Positions 1-8,652 of a DNA stretch of 14,657 nt are shown here, in pieces. This DNA comes from Flavobacteriales bacterium UBA5422 (GTDB taxonomy: Bacteria; Bacteroidota; Bacteroidia; Flavobacteriales_D; Crocinitomicaceae): contig DHNG01000034.1 in the NCBI GenBank assembly GCA_002409405.1, positions 3,912 to 18,568 on the forward strand. Reading direction: 5' to 3'. Position 1 is the stretch's first letter; the number at the start of each line of letters is the position of its first letter. The notes beneath the pieces are model-generated. The model saw nothing but the letters and a program-made list of their open reading frames with translations. It searched no databases and was not told the origin of the DNA. The position numbers and the translations under genes are program-made.

Positions 1-3000
1 TATCATTTAACGAGCGTTGAGGATTTGAACGGCGACTATCAGTTTTACTTTGGTTCGAGTGTTGATTTGGATGGCAAGCGAGTGATTATGAAGTCAGGGA
101 CCTTACATTTGTATTGGAGTACGGGTCAGCAACAGAGTTACAGTTACAACAGTTTAGACGTATCGACCTTTCCTGCAGGCGGTATGGGTTTATTAGTTAC
201 CCCATTAAATCTACCGAGTGAAGGTTGTGGATTTGTAGAGGCGGTTTTTGAGTTCAGTATTTCGGGTTGTACAACCCCATCCTTCACGTTAAGTGAGACT
301 ATTTTTTACGGTACTCCTGTAACTGGTTCTATTACGGCTTCAGCAGGTAGCTGCGGGAGCTATACCTTCAGCGCAAACTTAACATCACTAGGTATTACGA
401 GTCCATTGTGGGGTTTTGGAGACGGCGTTCATTCGACGCATCCGTCACCTTTTTATACTTACAGCAGCAACGGGACATATATTGTTACACTTCAGGATGC
501 AGAAAACCCGACGGTGTGTCCTTCGTACATTGAAGTCACGGTGAGTGGCTTCCCCTCGGCGAGCTATAGCTGGAATGGTTCGTGTACAAACACCAGTGTT
601 AGTTTTCATGCCCAGACAGCAGGAGCCACCTACAGCTGGGATTTTGGCGACGGTCAGACCTCGACGCTTCAGAACCCCTCCCATACGTACGCATCAGCGG
701 ACATTTACACCGTTACGTTGACCGTCAGCAACGGCACGTGTACCTCGACTGTTTCCCAGCAGGTTCAGGCCGGTCCCCAGACCCCTTATTTCAGTTCCCC
801 TCAGCTGTGTGAGGGAACCCCTTTTGTACCTCAGAACCTTCCCTTGTGGGCAGATACGTACAGCTGGGATTTTACTACCGATGGCACAGAAGATGCGACG
901 GGTTATTTGATCAATCACAACTTTACAACGGACTTCACAAGTTCTACCGTTAACACGTTCAACGTAACGCTTACGGTTACTTACGGAGGCTGTACCTCGA
1001 GCCACACCCAGGCCGTCAGCGTTTATAAACCCATTGATGCGACCTTCACAAGCGCATTGACCGGTTCGTGCACTTATACAGAGTATACATTCACTCCTTC
1101 GAGCACCACAAGTGGTCCCGGGATTACCTATTTGTGGACCTTTTCAGAACCTGTTTCTCAAGGCACGATCACCCCGAGCCCTGTTACGCATACCTTCAGC
1201 GGAGCGGGAACATACGCTGTAACCCTTCAGTCACTGAACGGTGCATGTACCCGCCAGACGATACAAAATATTACAATCGGAGGCGGTTTGGGAGCGACCA
1301 TCCAGAGCAGCACTCCCTACATTTGCGGCAGCGGCTCTATGACCCTTCAGGGCGTACTGAGTAACCCGTTGAGCGGATCAAGCTATACGTATGTATGGCG
1401 CCACGTGGAAACGAACACAGTGGTTGGTACCAGTTCCACAGTAACGGTTAACCAGGCAGGCACCTACGAGTTGACGGTAACGGATCAAACCTGTTCCCAT
1501 ACAGCCCAGGCGACGTATTCAGCAGCGATCTTAGCTGTTCCTTCCTCGGGAGATAACACAGTTATTACAGGGGTTAGCTGTCCGGGAGCATCCGACGGCT
1601 CGATCGCCCTTGATCTTTCTGCGGGCTTGTTAGCCACAGGCATTGATGTGTGGAGCAGTTCAGGAAGCTACAATGCCGGCACTCATACGATCACGGGCCT
1701 TTCAGAAGGCACGGTTACCTATACGATTACCTACACGGATTATCCGTTGTGTAGCTACACAGGGTACGGCTCGATCACTTACGACGGAGCAACCCTTGAG
1801 GTATCTACTCAGGCCAGCGGTTGTGGCAGCTCAACAGGTTCTCTTTCGGTGAGTGCATCGGATCAGAGTACGGTGAGCAACCTGAGCTGGACGAATGCCT
1901 ACAATGCTTCGCAGACAGGAACGAACATGACAAACCTCCCTACAGGAGTTTACCACGTGAGCGGTCTTGTGAACGGCTGCCAGTTGACCAGCGAATACCA
2001 CCAGATCGGTACCTATTCAATCAGTGCGAGCCACAGCGGGGCCTATACCTGCGGGGCATCACCGGCATCTGTTACGATTACGGCACAAACCCCTGGTTTT
2101 TCAGAAAATTACACCTTTACGCTTTCTTCCCAAACCATTAGCGGAAGCAGCGCTACGTTCAGCGGCCTTTCTCAAGGCAGCCATACGGTTACCATTACGG
2201 GCAACAGTTCAGGCTGCAGCACCACACATACCTTTACAGTTGCTTCCTCTCAGGGTCTTACCGTTGCTTTCGGCCAGGGACCAATCAACTGTCAGACACT
2301 GGAAGAGGGAGAAATCGAAGCACTTGTGAATGGAGGTAGCGGTTCTTACAGCTACAGTTGGAATGATCTTCCTTCTCACGACTCCCCGCTTCGTCAGGAC
2401 ATCACAGCCGAGGTTACCTATACAGTGAATGTGACGGACCTTGTTACGGGATGTAGTGCAACAGGTAGCACCCTTATTGAGAACCCGAAGATCTGGGATA
2501 TCTCTTCGGTTGCCAACCTGGGTTGTAACGTTACCGTTACCCTTTCTTCACCGAACGCTTCGGAACTTGCAGCACTGATGAACACCGGAGCCTTTACGGT
2601 TACCTGGATCCAGGGCACCCTTTCCGGGAGCACGTTTACGGAAAGTGGTTTTACGCATGGAAGTGGTCTTGTTACTAGCGGTCTTCCGGAGGGTACCTAC
2701 CTTGTACGGGTGACGGATCAGAACGGGTGTAGTGAAGAATATACGTATTTTGAAATGGGAGCGAACCTTGTTACAGGTCTTCGTTTCAGTTTTGTGTTTG
2801 GTAACGTACCGACAGAACCTGTAGAAGAAGAACCGACCCCGAAGCAAAACGATTTACTGTCAGAGTCGATGACCGAGGCAGCGGACGCACTTCTGGAACA
2901 ACTTTCGGAGTGTATGAACTACCAGACGGGCATTGCGATGAGTACCTACAAGGATCACTGTCAGAGCCTGGAGCATTATACAGACAAGATGACCCTTCGT

Positions 3001-6000
3001 TACGGTGTTAACTACGAGCAGTACACCTTGTATTATTACGACCGTGCGGGGAATCTTACGAAAACAGTTCCACCGGAGGGAGTTGAGTTTTTAAGTGAAT
3101 CAGACATTGCTTCCATCAAGACCCATCGTAAGAGTGGTGATGCAAACGATGCACCTGGAACATGGGTTCCGAATCACCGTTTGACAACCCGTTACGATTA
3201 CAATGCGTTGAACCAGTTAAAAGAGCAGACCACACCGGATGGGGGAACAGGCAAATTTATCTACGACGGTTTACAGCGTCTGCGTTTTTCACAGAATGCA
3301 CGCCAGGCAGCAGCGGGGACCTTCTCGTACACCAAATATGACGAACTGGGCAGGACTTATGAAGCAGGGGAGAGTGCAGTAGGCAGTTCAGGTATTGACT
3401 TTACCAATGTGTTTGCAGGAGTTAACCAGACGCTTGCCAACAATCCATCCTTTCCGGATGCAGGAACATATCCGCTGCGTCAGGTGACCCAAACGTATTA
3501 CAGTACACTGACGGCAATGGATTACTATGGAGAGGGGCAACAGTATCTGCAGAACCGGGTATCATATGTGACGCGGGATGAGGACGGAGACCCATCAACA
3601 ACAGAGGATATCTATACGACCTATTACAGCTATGATGTACATGGCAATGTTCAGTGGCTGGTACAGCAGGATCCGATTATTGGTGAGAACTACATCAAAT
3701 ACAACTACGATTTGGTGAGTGGTAATGTACTGGATGTGGCTTACAACGAGCACCGCAAGGATCGTTTCTTCCACCGCTATAGTTATGATGAGGACAACCA
3801 GTTGATTTTGGCAGAAACATCCCGTGACAAAGTACTATGGGATGCGGATGGAGCATATGACTATTACGACCATGGACCATTGCGCTCACTTCGGATCGGT
3901 CAGGACAAGATCCAGCAGGTGGATTACACCTACACGATCCAGGGTTGGATGAAGAGTATCAACAACCCGAACCAGGTTACTACGCAAACTAGTAGTAGTA
4001 GTAACCTGACAGGTTCTTCTATTCAGCACGACTATTTGAGCAGTGCCTTTGGAATGAGTTTGGGGTATTACCAGGGAGACTTTACACGCAACAATGCGGG
4101 AACGGCCAATGAGAACCTTGCCAGCGGTAACATCTATGGAGCGAATGATCTGTTCAATGGTAACATCAGTTCGTGGAACTGGAAGACGGCCACAGGTAAT
4201 GCAGCTACGAGTCAGAGTCTGACGATGGCTTACCGCTATGATAACCTGCAGCGTATCAAAGAGATGAACAGCTATACGTATGACATCGGTTCCCAGCTGC
4301 ATGCTGCAACGACCCATTTTGCGACGAGTTACAGTTTTGATCGCAACGGAAACCTGTTGACCTTGAACAGAAATGACGATGCGGGTAACCAAATGGATAA
4401 GCTGGATTACATTTATCAAGATGCCACCGGAGTAGCGATTACCAATACACCTTATACACCGCGTACGACCAATACCCTTAAATCGGTTACTGATCAGGGT
4501 ACGAGTCCCATTCAGGGAGAGCATTCAGATTTGATCCACACACACCAGTACAAGTACGATGAAATCGGGAACCTGGTCAAAGATACAGGTAAGGAAAGCC
4601 TTGGCGCCAACAACGACATCTGGGATGTGGTGCTGGACATTGAGTGGACGGTTGATCAGAAGGTGAGTCAGGTGAATAAGACCCGGAGCTTTAATGGTAC
4701 TACGATCCAGGAGGCGAGTAAGTTCCACTACGATCCGATGGGGATCCGCGTGGGGAAGACCTATGTTGCAGACATGAGTAACCCGCTTCACACAGCCACT
4801 TATACCCGTTATGTGCACGATGCGCAGGGGAACCCATTGGGGGTGTATGAAATTACAATAGAAGAAGGCGATGGTTTTGATCACCAGGCGACCCTACGAT
4901 TGGTGGAGCGTCCGATCTACGGAGCAGCACGCCTGGGAACGGACACCCGGGAAGAGGTGTTACACACCTGGCAGTTCAACGGCAGTAACATCGGTCAGTT
5001 CAGCTCAGACGGTACACAGGTCCTCTCGGAGCTTACCAACTGGATCACGCCACTTTTAAAGACGACGGTATCCGGAGATGCGACGCTGTGTCAGTGTGAG
5101 ATCCGCCATACGTATTTTGAACACGATGTTGCAAATGATACGTACAGCATGAAAGATGGTGGAGAAGCAGTGAGCTACTATGGTAAGACAGACAATGGGG
5201 TAACGGTAGGAGAGACGACGGCAGGAGAACTGGAGGTGTACTCGACGGTTGCGGGCCATTACCTGGGGGACCAGACGGTATCACTGATCTTCAATACGGA
5301 CAATGAGTTGATCAAGGGCACTGAATCGTTGAATACACCTTACCGGAATGTGAAACCGGTAATCGGGCGGGATCCTTCGCTCTTGGATGGGCGTTACCAG
5401 TTGTACTCCCTCAATGAAGACCGCCACCCGGTAATGCACCGCATGAACATGCATGCAGCAGGCTGGGGAACGCTTGCAAGCCCGAAGGGAGAAATTACGC
5501 AAGGAAACATCCTTTTGGACGACACGTACCATTACGGCAGTCACATGGCACTGTTGGAAGATCAGTTGAACGGAAGAAACTTAGTCTACGCTACACGTTA
5601 TGTTCCTTCAGAAGACCCGGCGGCGTGTCTGGGCGAGGTGGAGTTGGTTGTCTTTGAGATCACAGATCAGGGAGCATCCCTTCCGCAGTACCTGGGACGA
5701 GTGGAGAGCTCAGACTTACTGGGAGAAGGAGAGCTGCAACTGTCCCCTGACGGTACGATGCTGCTGTATTATAACCACAGGGAAAACATAGCAGGTTTTG
5801 CCCACCGCCACATGTCTGTAGAGGTATTTGGACTGGATGGCAGCCACACGCAGGTGACCACGCTTTCCTCGATCATGAACCCGAATGACTATGCGGGTAA
5901 CTATGGCAAGGGATCGCTGGACTTTACAGCTACAGGCGGCTTGTATGTGAGTCAGCATGGAATTTATGAACAGAACAACACGGTTGGTCAACAGGATGGC

Positions 6001-7464
6001 TCTGCCAAGCAAATGTTGTACTATGATCCGCTGACGCAGACCCTTGGTTATGCAGCAGCAGCGGGTGATCACCAGTACTGGGAGGTACGAAGAGGGAAGA
6101 CACAGCTGATGTATGTTCCAACGGAAGGCGAAGCAGCGGTGTACAACGAATGGGCGAACTACGGAGCAGGAGTTCCGGTGTTACCGACCCAGCCTGTTCA
6201 GACAGGATATGAGTTGTTATCGCACCTACCGGTACAGCCGCATGTGATCATGGCTTCCAGAGGAGATGTGGTACTTACGCGTGCAGTTGGTTACAAACGT
6301 TATGAGCTCAGTGACCACCTGGGGAACGTGCGTTATGTGATCGGAGACATGCGTGTGCTGGAAACGGTGACTGTTGCCAATGGCAATGAGTTTACGGTGA
6401 TCACAACGGATCAGCAGCTGGAATGGAGTGACTACTATCCGTATGGATCGTACCTTCCTACACGGCATGTGGAGAATGATGAAGGGTATCGATATGGATA
6501 TCAAGGAAGAGAGAAGGATAATGAAATCAAAGGCAGAGGTAACTCTTATACAACTTCTTTTAGACAACTTGACCCAAGAGTAGGTCGTTGGTTGAGCATT
6601 GATTTAATGGCTTCGATGTTTTCTTGGCAGTCGCCTTATTGTTCAATGGACAATAGGCCAATTATATGTACAGATATATTAGGACTAAGCTCTGAAGCTA
6701 GTAACAGTAGTAATGCTAATTTTAAAGGTAGTGGTGGATTTGGTCCTCCAAAATTTAAAAGAATGAAGTCAATAAAAATAGGGAGATTACAGATTGACAT
6801 TCGATTTACAAGATATAAATGGACAGGTATTGGTAATGGAATTAAATTTAAATGGTTACCAAAAACTGAAAAGGCAAAAACCAAAGAAAAGAAAGAGGAT
6901 GACGAAGATGATGATGACAAAAATGATGATGACAAAAAAAGCAAATGGCATATAGGTTTTGAACTCAAAAGTAAAGAAATTAATTTTGACCTTGAATTGT
7001 TTAAAAGATGGGATTGGGATAACGCGGATGAATATTATTTTAAAATACCTTATTATACGGGGACTTCTTATACAACAAATCAAAACTATGGGGGAAAATT
7101 TAAAGTAGCTACGAATACTCATGGGTTATTTCCTTTGACAGGAAGTTCTTGGACAATAGATCAAGATGGATTAGATTTACAAGGAAATAAAGCATATTTT
7201 GGCTATGACAAGACATTTCGCCTAGTACGTCCAATTGAAGGGTTATTTTTTAGATCTCCAAAAGGTTTCGGGATTCATCCAGGGTTTGTGGTAAGAGGAG
7301 ATAATTATGTTCCCATAACAATGTATGTTAATGGGACACATAAACCAAACTTTATTTTTGATGATTATTATTCTTTTGCTGTCGCAACAGAAAAAATACC
7401 ATTATGGTCATTTAGTATTAACTTCAAATTATTTTGGATGAAAATTTATTTTTATAAAGATTAG
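1..7464 (+). CDS. Giant PKD/RHS-repeat surface protein with variable C-terminal tip (5' end outside window)
   Basis: The frame is open from base 1 with no convincing start, so the N-terminus lies upstream; 2487 residues are visible. Domains in order: PKD domains (WGFGDG at 409-426, WDFGDG at 637-654, related WDF/WTF strands near 865 and 1135), Ig/SprB-like domains to about 2790, a Pro/Glu linker, RHS/YD repeats (for example YYYDRAGNLT at 3031-3060 and YKYDEIGNL from 4549), a large non-RHS insert (about 4960-6270), the RHS-associated core (YELSDHLGNVR from 6301, YYPYG near 6433, DPRVGRWLSID at 6571-6603), and a 257-residue tip. RHS proteins form a beta-cocoon shell that often encloses a C-terminal toxin, so an exported polymorphic effector or adhesin is plausible. 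The Cys pairing in the Ig-like domains fits an extracellular location. The tip matches no toxin family I recognise. The RHS assignment is secure; toxin activity is inference. Confidence 0.93.
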   Translation, partial: YHLTSVEDLNGDYQFYFGSSVDLDGKRVIMKSGTLHLYWSTGQQQSYSYNSLDVSTFPAGGMGLLVTPLNLPSEGCGFVEAVFEFSISGCTTPSFTLSETIFYGTPVTGSITASAGSCGSYTFSANLTSLGITSPLWGFGDGVHSTHPSPFYTYSSNGTYIVTLQDAENPTVCPSYIEVTVSGFPSASYSWNGSCTNTSVSFHAQTAGATYSWDFGDGQTSTLQNPSHTYASADIYTVTLTVSNGTCTSTVSQQVQAGPQTPYFSSPQLCEGTPFVPQNLPLWADTYSWDFTTDGTEDATGYLINHNFTTDFTSSTVNTFNVTLTVTYGGCTSSHTQAVSVYKPIDATFTSALTGSCTYTEYTFTPSSTTSGPGITYLWTFSEPVSQGTITPSPVTHTFSGAGTYAVTLQSLNGACTRQTIQNITIGGGLGATIQSSTPYICGSGSMTLQGVLSNPLSGSSYTYVWRHVETNTVVGTSSTVTVNQAGTYELTVTDQTCSHTAQATYSAAILAVPSSGDNTVITGVSCPGASDGSIALDLSAGLLATGIDVWSSSGSYNAGTHTITGLSEGTVTYTITYTDYPLCSYTGYGSITYDGATLEVSTQASGCGSSTGSLSVSASDQSTVSNLSWTNAYNASQTGTNMTNLPTGVYHVSGLVNGCQLTSEYHQIGTYSISASHSGAYTCGASPASVTITAQTPGFSENYTFTLSSQTISGSSATFSGLSQGSHTVTITGNSSGCSTTHTFTVASSQGLTVAFGQGPINCQTLEEGEIEALVNGGSGSYSYSWNDLPSHDSPLRQDITAEVTYTVNVTDLVTGCSATGSTLIENPKIWDISSVANLGCNVTVTLSSPNASELAALMNTGAFTVTWIQGTLSGSTFTESGFTHGSGLVTSGLPEGTYLVRVTDQNGCSEEYTYFEMGANLVTGLRFSFVFGNVPTEPVEEEPTPKQNDLLSESMTEAADALLEQLSECMNYQTGIAMSTYKDHCQSLEHYTDKMTLRYGVNYEQYTLYYYDRAGNLTKTVPPEGVEFLSESDIASIKTHRKSGDANDAPGTWVPNHRLTTRYDYNALNQLKEQTTPDGGTGKFIYDGLQRLRFSQNARQAAAGTFSYTKYDELGRTYEAGESAVGSSGIDFTNVFAGVNQTLANNPSFPDAGTYPLRQVTQTYYSTLTAMDYYGEGQQYLQNRVSYVTRDEDGDPSTTEDIYTTYYSYDVHGNVQWLVQQDPIIGENYIKYNYDLVSGNVLDVAYNEHRKDRFFHRYSYDEDNQLILAETSRDKVLWDADGAYDYYDHGPLRSLRIGQDKIQQVDYTYTIQGWMKSINNPNQVTTQTSSSSNLTGSSIQHDYLSSAFGMSLGYYQGDFTRNNAGTANENLASGNIYGANDLFNGNISSWNWKTATGNAATSQSLTMAYRYDNLQRIKEMNSYTYDIGSQLHAATTHFATSYSFDRNGNLLTLNRNDDAGNQMDKLDYIYQDATGVAITNTPYTPRTTNTLKSVTDQGTSPIQGEHSDLIHTHQYKYDEIGNLVKDTGKESLGANNDIWDVVLDIEWTVDQKVSQVNKTRSFNGTTIQEASKFHYDPMGIRVGKTYVADMSNPLHTATYTRYVHDAQGNPLGVYEITIEEGDGFDHQATLRLVERPIYGAARLGTDTREEVLHTWQFNGSNIGQFSSDGTQVLSELTNWITPLLKTTVSGDATLCQCEIRHTYFEHDVANDTYSMKDGGEAVSYYGKTDNGVTVGETTAGELEVYSTVAGHYLGDQTVSLIFNTDNELIKGTESLNTPYRNVKPVIGRDPSLLDGRYQLYSLNEDRHPVMHRMNMHAAGWGTLASPKGEITQGNILLDDTYHYGSHMALLEDQLNGRNLVYATRYVPSEDPAACLGEVELVVFEITDQGASLPQYLGRVESSDLLGEGELQLSPDGTMLLYYNHRENIAGFAHRHMSVEVFGLDGSHTQVTTLSSIMNPNDYAGNYGKGSLDFTATGGLYVSQHGIYEQNNTVGQQDGSAKQMLYYDPLTQTLGYAAAAGDHQYWEVRRGKTQLMYVPTEGEAAVYNEWANYGAGVPVLPTQPVQTGYELLSHLPVQPHVIMASRGDVVLTRAVGYKRYELSDHLGNVRYVIGDMRVLETVTVANGNEFTVITTDQQLEWSDYYPYGSYLPTRHVENDEGYRYGYQGREKDNEIKGRGNSYTTSFRQLDPRVGRWLSIDLMASMFSWQSPYCSMDNRPIICTDILGLSSEASNSSNANFKGSGGFGPPKFKRMKSIKIGRLQIDIRFTRYKWTGIGNGIKFKWLPKTEKAKTKEKKEDDEDDDDKNDDDKKSKWHIGFELKSKEINFDLELFKRWDWDNADEYYFKIPYYTGTSYTTNQNYGGKFKVATNTHGLFPLTGSSWTIDQDGLDLQGNKAYFGYDKTFRLVRPIEGLFFRSPKGFGIHPGFVVRGDNYVPITMYVNGTHKPNFIFDDYYSFAVATEKIPLWSFSINFKLFWMKIYFYKD
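346..2790 (+). repeat. Array of PKD and Ig/SprB-like domains within the giant gene
   Basis: About four PKD-type units (roughly 346-550, 556-768, 781-1029, 1050-1290) are followed by about six more divergent Ig/SprB-like units. Most begin with a Cys-containing strand (GSCGSYTF, GSCTNTSVSF, GSCTYTEYTF, YICGSGSMTL, YTCGASPASV). Many end with a second Cys in a strand such as SNGTCTST, YGGCTSSH, NGACTRQ or DQTCSHT. The section starting GVSCPGASDGSI (near 1570) resembles SprB repeats of Bacteroidota gliding adhesins. These domains probably act as a stalk or binding region outside the cell. Unit borders are approximate. Confidence 0.8.
2870..4960 (+). repeat. RHS/YD repeat region
   Basis: Degenerate YD-type repeats of the form YxYDxxGNLxxxxxxxG recur through this stretch, for example YYYDRAGNLT (3031-3060), RYDYNALNQL (from 3190), YSFDRNGNLLTL (from 4330) and YKYDEIGNLVKD (from 4549). 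The stretch ends with RPIYGAARLG, the usual last segment before the DHLGNV core in Bacteroidota RHS proteins. Such repeats build the spiral beta shell of RHS and Tc-toxin C proteins. Confidence 0.88.
3973..4008. repeat. 11-bp perfect inverted repeat with an AGT tract in its loop, inside the RHS coding region
   Basis: CAGGTTACTAC (3973-3983) and its exact reverse complement GTAGTAACCTG (3998-4008) flank a 14-base spacer that contains ACTAGT and part of a short AGT run. The coding result is a Thr/Ser-rich stretch (VTTQTSSSSNLTG). It could form a hairpin in mRNA or single-stranded DNA. No function is established. Confidence 0.6.
4960..6270 (+). other. Beta-propeller-like insert between RHS repeats and RHS core
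   Basis: In typical Bacteroidota RHS proteins the RPIYGxxRLG segment is followed within a few dozen residues by the YEL(S/T)DHLGNV core. Here about 440 residues separate them. The insert has phrases typical of propeller blades, such as LQLSPDGTMLLYYN, MSVEVFGLDGSHTQV and LDFTATGGLYVS, plus a CQCEIRHTYF segment near 5090. No YD repeats are seen in it. Propeller identity rests on these phrases alone and needs a profile search. Confidence 0.5.
6691..7461 (+). other. Variable C-terminal tip of the RHS protein (candidate effector domain)
   Basis: This 257-residue tip follows the end of the core at DILGLS (6673-6690). It starts with a Ser/Asn/Gly-rich linker, then a basic segment, a strongly acidic run (EDDEDDDDKNDDDKK, 6895-6939), and an aromatic-rich, probably beta-rich domain with repeated KxxF/YxF patterns. 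It is AT-rich, unlike the upstream repeats: a hand count gives 16 G/C of 60 bases at 6841-6900 against 33 of 60 at 6301-6360. The position is that of a polymorphic toxin domain, but I recognise no nuclease, deaminase, ADP-ribosyltransferase or pore-forming motif. Confidence 0.6.
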
Positions 7465-7478
7465 TATTAAGGATTACA

Positions 7479-8546
7479 ATGAAGTGGAAATTATTTTTTT
7501 TCTCAATTGTTTATTGCTCTTTTTTATCTGTTTTTTGCCAAAAAGCAGATTCAATTTATTTAGCAGTTAAAAATCCGGCAGTAAATTTTATTATGGTCGG
7601 AGAAGATCATAAACGACCAAATTCAATGTATAAGTTTGAATTGTTAAAATCTGCGATCGCTGAAATAAGTGTAACTAAGATTTTTTTAGAACTCCCAAAG
7701 AGTTGTCAGGTATCATTAGATAAATTTTTTAGTGGTAAAATTGATAAAATTACAGAATTAAAAAGATATCAAAATTCAAAAGACATTTTGAATTTTCTTT
7801 TATTAATAAGAAATAAATTTCAATTAGAACTAAAAGAAGGGAAGATAAAGGTACAATGTGCTGATATTTCTTGGTTTAATTCTCCAATTAGAGCATTGAA
7901 TACTTTTCTTACTGATTTCCCAAAATTAGAATCATTGGATAAAATATTGAAACAGCATAAGGAAAAGCCAAAGAGAAATCTAGATCTTTTTAAAGAGATT
8001 CAAGCTGACATTAAGAAGAATATTAACAACTATCAAAATTGTTTTGGAATTTACTTTGAATTATTTACTTTAATGATTGATGAAAATGAGGTGTATTATT
8101 CTATCAAAAATCCACTTTTTTCTTATGATTTTGAAATGTACAGAGAGAGTAGACTAAAACAGTTTATTCTTTCAAATATTGATATAACACAAGAAAAAGG
8201 AATGTTTTTTACAGGAATGTTACATTTAATTGATAAGAATCAGGAATCATTTTCTGATATAGATGGTCGTGTCATTCCATCTGTTTATGAAAGAATGAAT
8301 AATGATGTTGAATTTAATATTTTAAGAATAATTATTATATATCTTCCTTTTGAATCCCATAAAGGGAAATTACAATGGTATCCTGAAAAAATGATAGACA
8401 AAAACTTTTGGTTCAATCATATTAAAGGACAAGAATATTGTATTGTTCAATCAAAAAACGTATCCGGATTCGATCAGGATTTGTGTGATCTTTTATTTAT
8501 TGTTAACCTAAAAATGTTCCCAAATAAAACACTAAAAGGAAGGTAA
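7479..8546 (+). CDS. Exported ChaN/TIKI/erythromycin-esterase-like GxxH protein, adjacent to RHS tip
   Basis: This 355-residue protein starts with a signal peptide (hydrophobic residues about 5-20, then CQK). The Cys at 20 lacks a good lipobox. Two GxxH motifs, GEDH at 41-44 and GMLH at 246-249, together with FLELP at 69-73 and a YRESR segment at 221-225, match the layout of the ChaN/TraB/TIKI/EreA group. In that group paired GxxH motifs and acidic residues form a metal or catalytic site for haem binding, peptide cleavage or esterase action. The ATG lies 14 bases after the RHS stop, with AAGGA (7469-7473) five bases upstream of it, so the two genes are probably cotranscribed. Base composition is as AT-rich as the RHS tip. 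An exported product next to an RHS tip could be an immunity protein, an accessory factor or a second effector. The family link is moderate; the role is inference. Confidence 0.7.
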   Translation: MKWKLFFFSIVYCSFLSVFCQKADSIYLAVKNPAVNFIMVGEDHKRPNSMYKFELLKSAIAEISVTKIFLELPKSCQVSLDKFFSGKIDKITELKRYQNSKDILNFLLLIRNKFQLELKEGKIKVQCADISWFNSPIRALNTFLTDFPKLESLDKILKQHKEKPKRNLDLFKEIQADIKKNINNYQNCFGIYFELFTLMIDENEVYYSIKNPLFSYDFEMYRESRLKQFILSNIDITQEKGMFFTGMLHLIDKNQESFSDIDGRVIPSVYERMNNDVEFNILRIIIIYLPFESHKGKLQWYPEKMIDKNFWFNHIKGQEYCIVQSKNVSGFDQDLCDLLFIVNLKMFPNKTLKGR

Positions 8547-8557
8547 ATTCCTTTTTT
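8534..8557 (+). terminator. Possible intrinsic terminator overlapping the stop of the GxxH gene
   Basis: AAAAGGAA (8534-8541) pairs perfectly with TTCCTTTT (8548-8555) across a 6-base loop that contains the TAA stop codon, and T residues continue to 8557. The stem has only two G-C pairs, so it is weak, but its place right at the gene end supports a terminator. Confidence 0.45.
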
Positions 8558-8652
8558 GATTTCTACAAAATCTTATTTATCGTTGATATAAAATAAACTC
8601 CTGAAAGATTTACATACAAAAATATACGTAGATTTAGACTATTAACAAAACA

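Noticed and set aside
1..2790. CRISPR-like or tandem DNA repeats in the PKD region
   Set aside because: The repetition is at protein-domain level with diverged DNA; there are no identical direct repeats with regular spacers.
3886..4524. 212-codon open frame on the minus strand under the RHS gene
   Set aside because: It is fully antisense to well-supported RHS repeats, has no recognisable domain, and similar shadow frames occur throughout this gene.
7479..8546. Lipoprotein assignment for the GxxH protein
   Set aside because: The Cys at residue 20 is preceded by SVF, which does not fit a lipobox; a standard signal peptide is more likely.
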